A stretch of 56,748 nucleotides of DNA, taken from an uncultured Acidimicrobiaceae bacterium. Its GTDB lineage: Bacteria > Actinomycetota > Acidimicrobiia > Spongiisociales > UBA5794. A program made the position numbers and the translations under genes. Below the pieces are notes generated by a model. The model was not told the origin of the DNA. It ran no database searches and was given only the letters and a program-made list of their open reading frames with translations. Position 1 is the stretch's first letter. Every line of letters begins with the position of its first letter. Of this stretch, positions 49,635 to 56,748 are shown in pieces. The stretch lies in NCBI GenBank assembly GCA_947258985.1, contig CAMYKI010000010.1, positions 1 to 56,748 of the forward strand, given 5' to 3'.

Positions 49635-50753
49635 TTACAGCTCGAGCGCTCTCACAAAGAACGACGCCATCTCCGCCCTGCTCAACGAGCGTTCCGGACA
49701 GAACATGTCGTTCTCCGGCGGGTTGCAGCCGAGGGTGATGCCGTGGTTGGCAAGCTTATTGATCGACTCTTCGAACTGATTCTCGTCATCGTCCACAAAG
49801 AAGTCGACCCCCTGCGGATTGTCATATTCGTAGGCACGGACGAATAGTTCGGCCAGTTCCTCACGCAGCAGAGGTATGCCTGAGCAATACTCGGCCTCCG
49901 AGCATCCGAATCCAATACCGGCTGCGGACAGCGCGTTGATATCCTCCTCGAAGAGCGTGCCGTCGTCATCCCCAAAGAAATCCTCCCCCGATGCGGGCAG
50001 AGCCAGGTTGCGTCTCAGGAACGCCGCCATCTGACCCCGGGTGATCTCATCCTGCGGGCAGTAGCGATCATTGAGAGGAGGGTTGCAGCCCTTGGTGATT
50101 CCGGCCTCGAAGATCTTGTCGATGTCGAGTTGGTGGACGGAGTTGTCGTCATCGACAAAATGGCCTTCGTAGAAGGGCTCGCCACCGTCCAGCGGTTCCG
50201 TGACGACGATGGCAACATCCACGTGGTCGGTCGGGTTCACGACGGTTCCATCGGGCTCGTGCAACTCGAAATGGAGATGTGAGCCGCTCTGCTCGGCGTT
50301 GCCGCTGTCCCCTACCCAGCCGATCAGTTGACCGGCGGTGACGTGAACGCCGGAATCGATTCCTTCTGCGAAGCCATAACCGTCGCCATCGTCGGTGCCG
50401 GGTGTGTCGTTGTTGAGATGGATATACCAGGATTCCCAGCCGTCATCATGATGCAGCGCCATGGCGCAGCAGTCACCTCCGACGGTGTTGTGTATCCAAC
50501 CGACGGTGCCGTCGGCTACCGCGATCACCGGCGTCATCTTCTCCGCCATGATGTCCACTCCGTGATGGGAGCGGCCTCCCCCACGAGGTGCACCGAAGGT
50601 GTCCGAGTAGTGGTTCTCGCCGACGACGGGGAAGAACATGGTCTCCCCGTAGATCGGTTCGTCGTCCGCAGATGCTTCCGGTGAGGACCCGGGTGAGGCC
50701 AGCGCGCCCACCGCGAGCAGAAACGCGAGCAGGGCTCGCATAGTGCCGTTCAT
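49635..50753 (-). CDS. M23 peptidase with three SLH-like repeats
   Basis: A 372-residue exported protein with signal peptide RALLAFLLAVGALASPG. The LytM/M23 domain, about 38-180, has the zinc motifs RSHHGVDIMAEK (HxxxD) and GSHLHFELHEPDG (HxH), plus GWESWYIHLNND. It would cleave peptide cross-links in the wall or serve as an amidase activator. Three SLH-like repeats follow at about 195-372. The middle one is atypical: its Cys pair is compressed to GCSEAEYC and its helix reads LREELAELFVRAYEY in place of RGQMAAFLVRA. It lies downstream of the second DUF3048 gene on the same strand. Confidence 0.92.
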   Translation of the reverse strand: MNGTMRALLAFLLAVGALASPGSSPEASADDEPIYGETMFFPVVGENHYSDTFGAPRGGGRSHHGVDIMAEKMTPVIAVADGTVGWIHNTVGGDCCAMALHHDDGWESWYIHLNNDTPGTDDGDGYGFAEGIDSGVHVTAGQLIGWVGDSGNAEQSGSHLHFELHEPDGTVVNPTDHVDVAIVVTEPLDGGEPFYEGHFVDDDNSVHQLDIDKIFEAGITKGCNPPLNDRYCPQDEITRGQMAAFLRRNLALPASGEDFFGDDDGTLFEEDINALSAAGIGFGCSEAEYCSGIPLLREELAELFVRAYEYDNPQGVDFFVDDDENQFEESINKLANHGITLGCNPPENDMFCPERSLSRAEMASFFVRALEL

Positions 50754-50916
50754 TTGTCTTCTCTCGCTTGCTTCGATGACTGCTACGCCACTGAAGCCTT
50801 GACGGTTGTCCTAACGCGAGGACCATTGGTCCCCACACGCGGAACGGCGACCCCTATCTCCGCTCCGAACCGCCTTTATCGGCACATCCAGTTGTGAACT
50901 TGAACACGCAGAGTGA

Positions 50917-52104
50917 CTACTGGACAGCCACTTCTACGAAGCGTGGAACGATCTCCAGCCACACCCTCCCCGCCGGGATCGTGAATTGGGAACCGCCTTC
51001 GTCGAGGAAGACCCAACCATCCGACTGGGCACCGCGCAACCACTGACCGTTGCGTACTTCGCCACCATGGAAAACCATCACATCGCCAAAGCCGATGACA
51101 TCAAACGTCGGCACGTCCGTACCGGCGGTATCCGTGTACCCGGCGGAGCGTTGCGCGGCTTTCATGACGATCACCGTATCGGTCCCGAACCCCACCAGAT
51201 CGGCGTTGTCGACGCTGTATTCGGGGAAGATGAGGTATGGCTCGCCTCCCACTGTGCGACTGTATGTCTGGGCCGCATCGTCGTATGCCCACGCGACGTC
51301 GGCTACCCCGGAGAACGGGATGCCGATGCTGGTGGCCGCCGTACCTCCGAGTGGATCATCCCCGAAAGGCAGCACCTGAACCGGCGGAGTTCCCTCTCCG
51401 GCTTCCTTCTCCACGAGCGGAATCGTTGCCACGAGGTGATAGGGCTCGCGGCGTTCGATCTGCTGGAAGAGACCGTCGGTGCCTTCGTCGAGGATGTCTA
51501 TGCCGCCGGCGATCAGATCCTGATACACGAACCTCTGGCCGCCGGTGGTGACCAGAAACGGCTTCCACGGCACCAGAAGATCGGCGTCGACCGGGCGGAC
51601 AGAACGGATCGGCCCGATGACGGTTGGTTCGTTCTCGAAGAACATGGCAGTCAATCGGGTGAGCCCACCTTCGACCGGTACCTCGATGATCAGTTCAGCA
51701 TCCTGAATTCCTATTGCGGGACCGGCCTCGGGTGCATTGTCGACCTTGACGGCGACCACCCGGTCGGTGCTCGTCGTCTCGAGGGTCTGCCCGGTGAGCG
51801 GATTGCGGTCGATCGCAACCGCCGGCTGATCGTCGGTGGTTCCAGAAGGTGCGGTGGTGTCCGCCGCGGTGGCGTCGTTTCCTGCGACCGTAACCGAAGG
51901 AGCGTCGCCGCCGCCTGCTGCGGGGGCGGTCGTTTCGGATGCTGTTTCCGAGTCGCCGCCGCCGCCGACTGCCATCACAATGAGCAACACGATGGCGATG
52001 AGCACAAGCGCTCCGACTCCGCCGTACAGTGCCGGCTTTGCCTTGATCGTGTCTATCAGGCTGTTCGGCCGCGCCTGCTCCTCTGGGCTCTGTTCATCCA
52101 CCAC
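50917..52104 (-). CDS. DUF3048 membrane protein
   Basis: About 395 residues. The start is placed at the GTG at 52102-52104, after GAGGAGGAG; the open frame continues 44 codons upstream without similarity. The N-terminus is cytoplasmic, with one membrane segment (LYGGVGALVLIAIVLLIVMA) and a Gly/Thr/Ala-rich linker, in contrast to the lipoprotein form at 27824-29014. DUF3048 motifs are RVVAVKVDNAPEAGPAIGIQ, LIIEVPVEGGLTRLTAMFFE, VIGPIRSVRPVDADLL, VMVFHGGEVRNGQWLRG and IPAGRVWLEIVP. The domain faces the outside. Its function is unknown; the setting among wall enzymes suggests a surface role. Confidence 0.87.
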   Translation of the reverse strand: MVDEQSPEEQARPNSLIDTIKAKPALYGGVGALVLIAIVLLIVMAVGGGGDSETASETTAPAAGGGDAPSVTVAGNDATAADTTAPSGTTDDQPAVAIDRNPLTGQTLETTSTDRVVAVKVDNAPEAGPAIGIQDAELIIEVPVEGGLTRLTAMFFENEPTVIGPIRSVRPVDADLLVPWKPFLVTTGGQRFVYQDLIAGGIDILDEGTDGLFQQIERREPYHLVATIPLVEKEAGEGTPPVQVLPFGDDPLGGTAATSIGIPFSGVADVAWAYDDAAQTYSRTVGGEPYLIFPEYSVDNADLVGFGTDTVIVMKAAQRSAGYTDTAGTDVPTFDVIGFGDVMVFHGGEVRNGQWLRGAQSDGWVFLDEGGSQFTIPAGRVWLEIVPRFVEVAVQ

Positions 52105-52154
52105 TAGTCTCCACTCCTCCTCGATCGGGACCGAATAGTACTCAGCGCGGTGAG

Positions 52155-52260
52155 CTAGGAGTCCGCTGAACAATGCGAGTTCTGACTCGACGACTGCTGC
52201 GTGAGCAGGCGCTTCGTTGTTCCGGCGAGCCTTCACCGCCTTTGCTCAGCGGTCTCCTAG
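52155..52260. repeat. 106-bp element with 15-bp terminal inverted repeats
   Basis: The ends CTAGGAGTCCGCTGA (52155-52169) and TCAGCGGTCTCCTAG (52246-52260) are inverted copies with one mismatch, and CTAG is at both tips. The element fills much of the 193-base divergent region between the DUF3048 gene and the CgeB-like gene. The right end, read on the minus strand, matches 9574-9593 (CTAGGAGACYGCTGAGCAAA). No coding frame or transposase is inside, so it resembles a MITE or REP-type element. Confidence 0.6.
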
Positions 52261-52297
52261 GTAGTGGCCTTGCTCCGCAGGTGCCAAAATGGGGCCG

Positions 52298-53674
52298 ATG
52301 TCCGACACTGAACCCGAGACCCAGCAGCGGCGTGAGTCCGATCTGGAGAACCTCCAGCTTCTCCAAGCCCAGGTGGACGCGCTGCACGCCGAGAATCTGG
52401 CGTTGAGCTCGCGTATCCGGCAAATGCACACGCAACGGGAGGAGCTGCGCGTCAAAAACCACGAGAAAGCCGTGGCGCTGGCTGAACTACGCAATCGACC
52501 CGGCTACCGGATGCGTGCGCTCCTAAGTGATGTGGTGCGCGGCAAGGTGCCCGTCCGCTCAATCGGGGACCGGATCGATGAGACCCGCATAGGAGCCATC
52601 CCGCCGGAGCCGCTCTCCCCGGCTCGACCGGCTTTTGCGAACAGGCAGCCCAAGCACCTGGATGTATTCCACACGACGTTTCCGGATCCAGCGCCGCGCC
52701 GGCCAGATCTCCGGGTTGCTGTCGTGTTGGACACGTTCTCCCAGAGCGCCTTCTCATACGAGTTCGAGTCGGCGGTGATCACCCCGGAGAACTGGGAGGC
52801 GGAACTCGTAACCGCTCCCGACTTGCTCTTTGTCGAGAGCTCGTTCGGCGGTAATTCTGAAGCCTGGCGAAACCAGATCGCAGGATTCTGCCCGCCGCGT
52901 CAGGCACTTTCCGAACTGACCTACTGGTGCCGGAAACGCGGGATACCCACGGTGTTCTGGAACAAAGAGGACCCGATCAACTTCGACTGGTTCATCGGGG
53001 CTGCGTCGGCATTCGACTGGGTATTCACTGTCGACGCGGATTCCATCCCCCGCTATCGCGAGGCACTCGGCCATGACCGGATTGGCGTACTTCCCTTCGC
53101 GGCGCAGCCGGCGATTCACTACCCGCCACCTGACGACGGCGCCCGCGACCACGACGTTGCGTTCGCCGGAAGCTACTACGCCAGGAAGCACCCCGAACGA
53201 AGAGACCAAATGGAGGCAATCCTGGCGCCTGCCCTCGACTTCGGGCTCGACATCTACGACCGGATGGGACATCTCGACGACCCCAGGTTCGGATGGCCCG
53301 ATCAATACCGAGGCCACATCCGCGGCTCGTTGTCATATCCGCAGACAACCGAGGCGTATCGCCGCTACAAAGTCTTCCTGAATATCAACACGATCACTGA
53401 CTCTCCCACAATGTGTGCCCGTCGTGTCTTCGAGCTGCTCGCCTCCGGTACGCCGGTGGTTTCCGGGCCATCGAGGGCGATAGAGGAGATGGTTCCGGCA
53501 GACGCGATCCGGATTGCCCGCTCCAAGGACGAGACCAAAGAGCACCTGGAGGTTCTTCTGTCATCCGGAGAAACACGCTCGAGAATGGCCGACGCCGGTC
53601 TCCGCTGGATCCGTAGCGGCAACTCCGTAGAGGCTCGCGTTGACGAAATACTCGAGACCATCGGTATTGCGTAG
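52298..53674 (+). CDS. CgeB-like glycosyltransferase with N-terminal coiled coil
   Basis: About 458 residues from the ATG at 52298 (a second ATG lies 9 bases upstream). Residues 5-65 are charged and predicted coiled coil (SDLENLQLLQAQVDALHAEN, REELRVKNHEKAVAL). The CgeB/GT1-like core follows: RVAVVLDTFSQSAFSYEFES, LLFVESSFGGNSEAWRN, WCRKRGIPTVFWNKEDPINF, AFDWVFTVDADSIPRYREAL and MCARRVFELLASGTPVVSGP with the donor-binding Glu. The coiled coil may mediate complex formation at the membrane. It is divergent from the DUF3048 gene and shares strand with the asparagine-synthase-like gene 130 bases on. Confidence 0.88.
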   Translation: MSDTEPETQQRRESDLENLQLLQAQVDALHAENLALSSRIRQMHTQREELRVKNHEKAVALAELRNRPGYRMRALLSDVVRGKVPVRSIGDRIDETRIGAIPPEPLSPARPAFANRQPKHLDVFHTTFPDPAPRRPDLRVAVVLDTFSQSAFSYEFESAVITPENWEAELVTAPDLLFVESSFGGNSEAWRNQIAGFCPPRQALSELTYWCRKRGIPTVFWNKEDPINFDWFIGAASAFDWVFTVDADSIPRYREALGHDRIGVLPFAAQPAIHYPPPDDGARDHDVAFAGSYYARKHPERRDQMEAILAPALDFGLDIYDRMGHLDDPRFGWPDQYRGHIRGSLSYPQTTEAYRRYKVFLNINTITDSPTMCARRVFELLASGTPVVSGPSRAIEEMVPADAIRIARSKDETKEHLEVLLSSGETRSRMADAGLRWIRSGNSVEARVDEILETIGIA

Positions 53675-53804
53675 GCACAAACCGGCCGAAGCCCGTCCAT
53701 CCAACAGGCCATCACCCGAGACAACTTCGACGCATCGTCCGGCACGACCATCACCGGAGGGACACAAGCGTCGAACTAGTCGATCTCATCGCTAGCCTGC
53801 AACC

Positions 53805-55295
53805 ATGCCGCAGACACACCGACCGGCGTTTCTCGTGCTGGAAGCAGATTCAGCAGGCAGAACGGCGGCAACGGGCGCCCGGACCTTCCACATCAACCTC
53901 GGCCCTTCGAGACTGCGTAAGCGCGAACTTGCGGTAGCCGCAGCATCCTGGGAATGGGACGGCAAACGAGCGACGGCACAAACCAGCGAGACCGGGTTCA
54001 TCCCGCTGTACTACACCGCCAACTCGAACCGGTTTGCGATTTCGACCTCGCTGACAACGATCCGGGACCGGGCTGGGCTGACCTCGCTCAATTGGCCCGC
54101 GATCGTTACCTGCTTGGCCACCGGACAATTCCTCGGTAGCGATACTCCCCTCGAAGGAGTCCATGTGCTTCCCATCCGATCCTCGCTCACCTGGCAGGAT
54201 CGAAAGCTCGAGGTCAAGACCGCACCCTTAGACATAGACCGCTCCAGTCTGGATTTCGAGGCGGCCTCCTCCCGATACATCTCCGAGGTCCGCGACGCTG
54301 TCTATCGGAATCTGCCCGAGGGCTCGGGCGCTCTTGCCCTGTCCGGGGGGCGGGACTCCCGCCACATCCTCCTCGAGTTGCTTCGCCAGTACCGTCCTCC
54401 TGAGAAGATAGTGACGAGCGGGCACTATCTAACCTCGTCGATGGCTGACACCTCCGTAGCTACAGCCCTTGGAAAACGGGCGGGTTTGGCAGTGAGACAG
54501 GTTCGACCGATCCCAGACCGCATCAGGGCGGAGGTCCAGAAGAATCTCCTCGTTGAATCGATGACCCTGTCACATTCATGGGCGCTGCCGCTCATCAACG
54601 CGATGTCCACGTCCACAGCTCGGTTTGATGGTATGAATGCCGGCGTCCTCTTCGGACGATCGGGGGTGATGGTCGCGCTTCGCTCTCGCTTCGGCGACGT
54701 TCGACCGCAAATGAACGAGCTCGTGAACGCTGCGATCGAACTGATGCTTGATTCGCCCCTCGCCCGTCTCCGGGCGATGTTGGAACCAGGGCTAATAGTC
54801 GATGAGATGGCGGATGAGGCGCGCTCCCGGATGCGGCGCGAACTGCTTCGTTTCGCCGAATATCCCAATCCAGTGCAGGCGTACCTTCATTTCAACCATA
54901 CGACTCGAGACACCGCTTTGTTCACGTATCGGATGTTTGACAACCCAGAGGTCGCTTGTCCCTTCGATGACGTAGCGATGGCCCGATTCGGCCTGGGTCT
55001 TCCCTGGTCTGTATCGACAGATCGCAGGCTCCAGAGCGAGGCGTTGCGAGCCGAGTTCAGTGAGTTCGCCGACATTCCGTTCGACGAGGATTGGGTTGAG
55101 CAGCCAGCTTCGATCGACTGGGGCCCCTCCACTGAAGCACAAACAGCAGTGCGTCTCTTGGACTGTATCGAAGAGGCAGGACAATTCCGCCTGACCGAAC
55201 CATTCGAAGCTTCGCTTCGGTCTGGAAAAGCGCAGCTTCGTACCGTTCAGATCGCTACCTACCTCTGCCAGCTGCTCGGTAGCGATGACCTGTAG
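53805..55295 (+). CDS. asparagine-synthase-like protein without the N-terminal glutaminase Cys
   Basis: A 496-residue protein. The synthetase half is marked by the PP-loop ALALSGGRDSRHILLELL near residue 178, followed by IVTSGHYLTSSMADTSVATA and a C-terminal region with FDDVAMARFGLGLPWSVSTD. The N-terminal half resembles the Ntn glutaminase fold (GFIPLYYTANSNRFAISTSL) but starts MPQTHRP. It lacks the Cys2 needed to release ammonia from glutamine. Similar proteins in surface-glycan clusters are thought to amidate sugar acids or other carboxylates. A role on the uronic acid made in this region is inferred. It is followed by a convergent gene. Confidence 0.82.
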   Translation: MPQTHRPAFLVLEADSAGRTAATGARTFHINLGPSRLRKRELAVAAASWEWDGKRATAQTSETGFIPLYYTANSNRFAISTSLTTIRDRAGLTSLNWPAIVTCLATGQFLGSDTPLEGVHVLPIRSSLTWQDRKLEVKTAPLDIDRSSLDFEAASSRYISEVRDAVYRNLPEGSGALALSGGRDSRHILLELLRQYRPPEKIVTSGHYLTSSMADTSVATALGKRAGLAVRQVRPIPDRIRAEVQKNLLVESMTLSHSWALPLINAMSTSTARFDGMNAGVLFGRSGVMVALRSRFGDVRPQMNELVNAAIELMLDSPLARLRAMLEPGLIVDEMADEARSRMRRELLRFAEYPNPVQAYLHFNHTTRDTALFTYRMFDNPEVACPFDDVAMARFGLGLPWSVSTDRRLQSEALRAEFSEFADIPFDEDWVEQPASIDWGPSTEAQTAVRLLDCIEEAGQFRLTEPFEASLRSGKAQLRTVQIATYLCQLLGSDDL

Positions 55296-55322
55296 GCTCA
55301 CCGCGACATATACCTTGCTGCG

Positions 55323-55628
55323 CTACGGGCGCGGACGGACCCACGACTGGGCTGCTGATATGTCAGCACTGGACATCCAATCCAGCTCTGCTTGGATCCG
55401 GTCCTCGACCCCGTCTGCGAATCGTTGACTCATGCCGCGGTCCAAAGCCGGCCGGTAAGCGCGTTCCATCCACTCAGTTTCGGCTGCTTCTGGCGCGAGC
55501 CGGGTATGCAAGTCCTCCAAGGGGAGCCCGCGGACATCGAGACGGGCGAGACAGTACTCAAGCTGGGCTTGCATGTAGATTGGCTGCGTGCTCGGACGCC
55601 CCCTAAATCGAGCCCACACTCGCTGCAA
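55323..55628 (-). CDS. hypothetical protein
   Basis: A possible 101-residue product, MQRVWARFRGRPSTQPIYMQ at the start and SAAQSWVRPRP at the end. It is charged and helical, with no recognised domain, signal peptide or membrane segment. Its 5' end overlaps the 3' end of the upstream glycosyltransferase gene by 26 bases on the same strand. The gap between the asparagine-synthase-like and glycosyltransferase genes would otherwise be 307 bases with no gene. Composition (several DxE and LxxLH segments) looks protein-like, but the evidence is weak. Confidence 0.4.
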   Translation of the reverse strand: MQRVWARFRGRPSTQPIYMQAQLEYCLARLDVRGLPLEDLHTRLAPEAAETEWMERAYRPALDRGMSQRFADGVEDRIQAELDWMSSADISAAQSWVRPRP

Positions 55629-56748
55629 TCGCTCTACGCCATGCTGCCCCGGTCAGTTTCTTATCGTATCTAGACGACGCGTCCTCGTGAGCTCTAGCTC
55701 CGATTGCTGACCTCTCGTGTGGAGCGATCCCATCGAGCCACGCTGCAGCCTGTTCGATATCATCATGGATCCACTCCGGGGACACGATCTCTGCCGCACC
55801 CGGTCGCTCCAGGACCAGCGGAATGGCCCGTGACAGCATGCCCTCAATCATTGCCAGATGAAAGCTCTCATCGTCGCTGAACGACAAGACAGTGCCGATC
55901 TTACGAAACCACGACGGGACGTCGGGGCCTGACCGATCAAATGTGACTGCTGATCTGAGAAGAGGCGACGACCTCACCCTTTCAAACTGCTCCTCCAAGT
56001 AGCGTCTCTCCTCCGAATTGGTCCACACCCAGTTCAGCTCCCACGGCAGCTTCCCTTTGAGGATCAGCCGGTAGCGGCTGTCCATCGCTCGCAGCTGCTC
56101 TAGGAGATCCAGTGCCAAATCGAGGCGTTTGCGTTGCGGTACGTAGCCCAGCATGCCGAGATTGAACTCTGCTCCCGGAAGCTTCGGGCGATCGAGCGGA
56201 AGCGCATCAACAAAGTTGGAAATCACAAACAAGCGTTCGCTGGACCACTCGAACTTCTGAGCAGCTGCGTCCCTCAAGTAGTCACTCACGAAGTACACAC
56301 CCGTGGCTGAGTTGAGGTCAATGCTCTCCGGCCATTGGGTATTGATCTCAGTTCGGTGGAAGCGTATTAGGAGCTTCTGCCCTGCACGACGATTCTTCGA
56401 GTACCACACGGCGTTCGCCAAGCACCACTCAGCAAAAACAACATCAGCCCACTCGATCAGGTCACGGCTGTGGGCTTCATCATGGCGACCGTGGCCACCC
56501 CAGTGATCGTATCGAAGCTCGGCACCGGCCCTCGTGAGGTCGTCGATCAGCAACCCTGCGAATTTCAAATCGTGTGAAGCGATGGCGATCTTCACTCCAT
56601 CCAGTCTGAGTTCGTCGCCTTGCGACAGGTCCGATCTGATCGCGCGGTCGAGCGACCCAGCGACCGAGGAATAGATGTGCTGATGAGCTACCGCCGTGAC
56701 ACGATCGACGAGGTGGTCGAGCGATTCCGGGTGGTCCGCGACCTCGCG
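55603..56748 (-). CDS. glycosyltransferase, 5' end beyond the window
   Basis: A GT-B type transferase: VKIAIASHDLKFAGLLIDDL, WADVVFAEWCLANAVWYS, LIRFHRTEINTQWPESI, LFVISNFVDALPLDRP, FNLGMLGYVPQRKRLDLALD and FSDDESFHLAMIEGMLSRAI (donor-binding region). The segment usually taken as the start is a GTG at 56593-56595. The same frame, however, stays open to the window edge and encodes protein-like sequence (REVADHPESLDHLVDRVTAV, AHQHIYSSVAGSLDRAIRSD). The true protein is therefore probably longer, with another domain upstream. The C-terminus is complete. Its acceptor is unknown; it belongs to the surface-glycan region. Confidence 0.85.
   Translation of the reverse strand, partial: REVADHPESLDHLVDRVTAVAHQHIYSSVAGSLDRAIRSDLSQGDELRLDGVKIAIASHDLKFAGLLIDDLTRAGAELRYDHWGGHGRHDEAHSRDLIEWADVVFAEWCLANAVWYSKNRRAGQKLLIRFHRTEINTQWPESIDLNSATGVYFVSDYLRDAAAQKFEWSSERLFVISNFVDALPLDRPKLPGAEFNLGMLGYVPQRKRLDLALDLLEQLRAMDSRYRLILKGKLPWELNWVWTNSEERRYLEEQFERVRSSPLLRSAVTFDRSGPDVPSWFRKIGTVLSFSDDESFHLAMIEGMLSRAIPLVLERPGAAEIVSPEWIHDDIEQAAAWLDGIAPHERSAIGARAHEDASSRYDKKLTGAAWRRAIAASVGSI

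Overview
The window is a high-GC, gene-dense chromosomal segment from an actinobacterium, most likely an uncultured member of the class Acidimicrobiia. Supporting signs are frequent GTG starts and ATGA-type overlaps, MurA with Asp at the usual Cys position, a nickel superoxide dismutase with its SodX protease, a KorAB oxidoreductase, two DUF3048 proteins, and many surface proteins ending in a Cys-containing S-layer-homology (SLH-like) repeat. The class assignment is inference. No rRNA, tRNA, CRISPR array, transposase or phage gene was recognised, and no gene-free stretch exceeds 300 bases.

Left part (1-13.8 kb): a fragment of an SGNH hydrolase meets a truncated, oppositely oriented mnmA near position 372, probably an assembly misjoin or a rearrangement end. 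Then come a cysteine desulfurase, a zinc alcohol dehydrogenase, a minus-strand run (murA, spoIID-like, nucleotidyltransferase-fold protein, Nfu-type protein, meaB, enoyl-CoA hydratase, a pseudo-alpha/beta-hydrolase), then rpiB, a MutT1-like protein, pgl and two lipoproteins. Intergenic DNA here holds a perfect 44-bp palindrome and two sets of tandem repeats.

Bacterial microcompartment (13.8-19.3 kb): a nine-gene minus-strand operon encodes an RpiB paralogue, DeoC, a tandem-domain BMC-T, BMC-H, BMC-P, a CoA-acylating aldehyde dehydrogenase, a second BMC-T and two more BMC-P. This matches the sugar-phosphate-utilizing (SPU) class: DeoC should release acetaldehyde from deoxyribose-5-phosphate inside the shell and the dehydrogenase should convert it to acetyl-CoA. 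All three enzymes carry putative N-terminal encapsulation helices. No phosphotransacetylase or alcohol dehydrogenase lies in the operon. A divergent helix-turn-helix gene follows.

Middle (20-34 kb): two ABC exporter ATPase/permease pairs, the lipid II flippase murJ, divergent sodN/sodX, a methyltransferase, an AlkD-type DNA glycosylase, a DUF3048 lipoprotein overlapping an amidase, korA-korB and a DUF402 protein.

Right part (34-56.7 kb): a cell-surface glycan and surface-protein region. A seven-gene minus-strand run (47.6 to 34.9 kb) encodes a glycosyltransferase, a large GT2 / second GT-A-like / polysaccharide pyruvyl transferase fusion, three SLH proteins (sugar dehydrogenase, M15 peptidase with FG-GAP-like repeats, permuted SpoIID domain), a UDP-sugar dehydrogenase and another glycosyltransferase. 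SLH domains in other bacteria bind pyruvylated wall glycans, so this run plausibly encodes both the anchor sugar and the proteins attached to it. A fourth SLH protein (M23 peptidase), a second DUF3048 protein, CgeB-like and other glycosyltransferases and an asparagine-synthase-like protein complete the region. The last glycosyltransferase is open at the window end.
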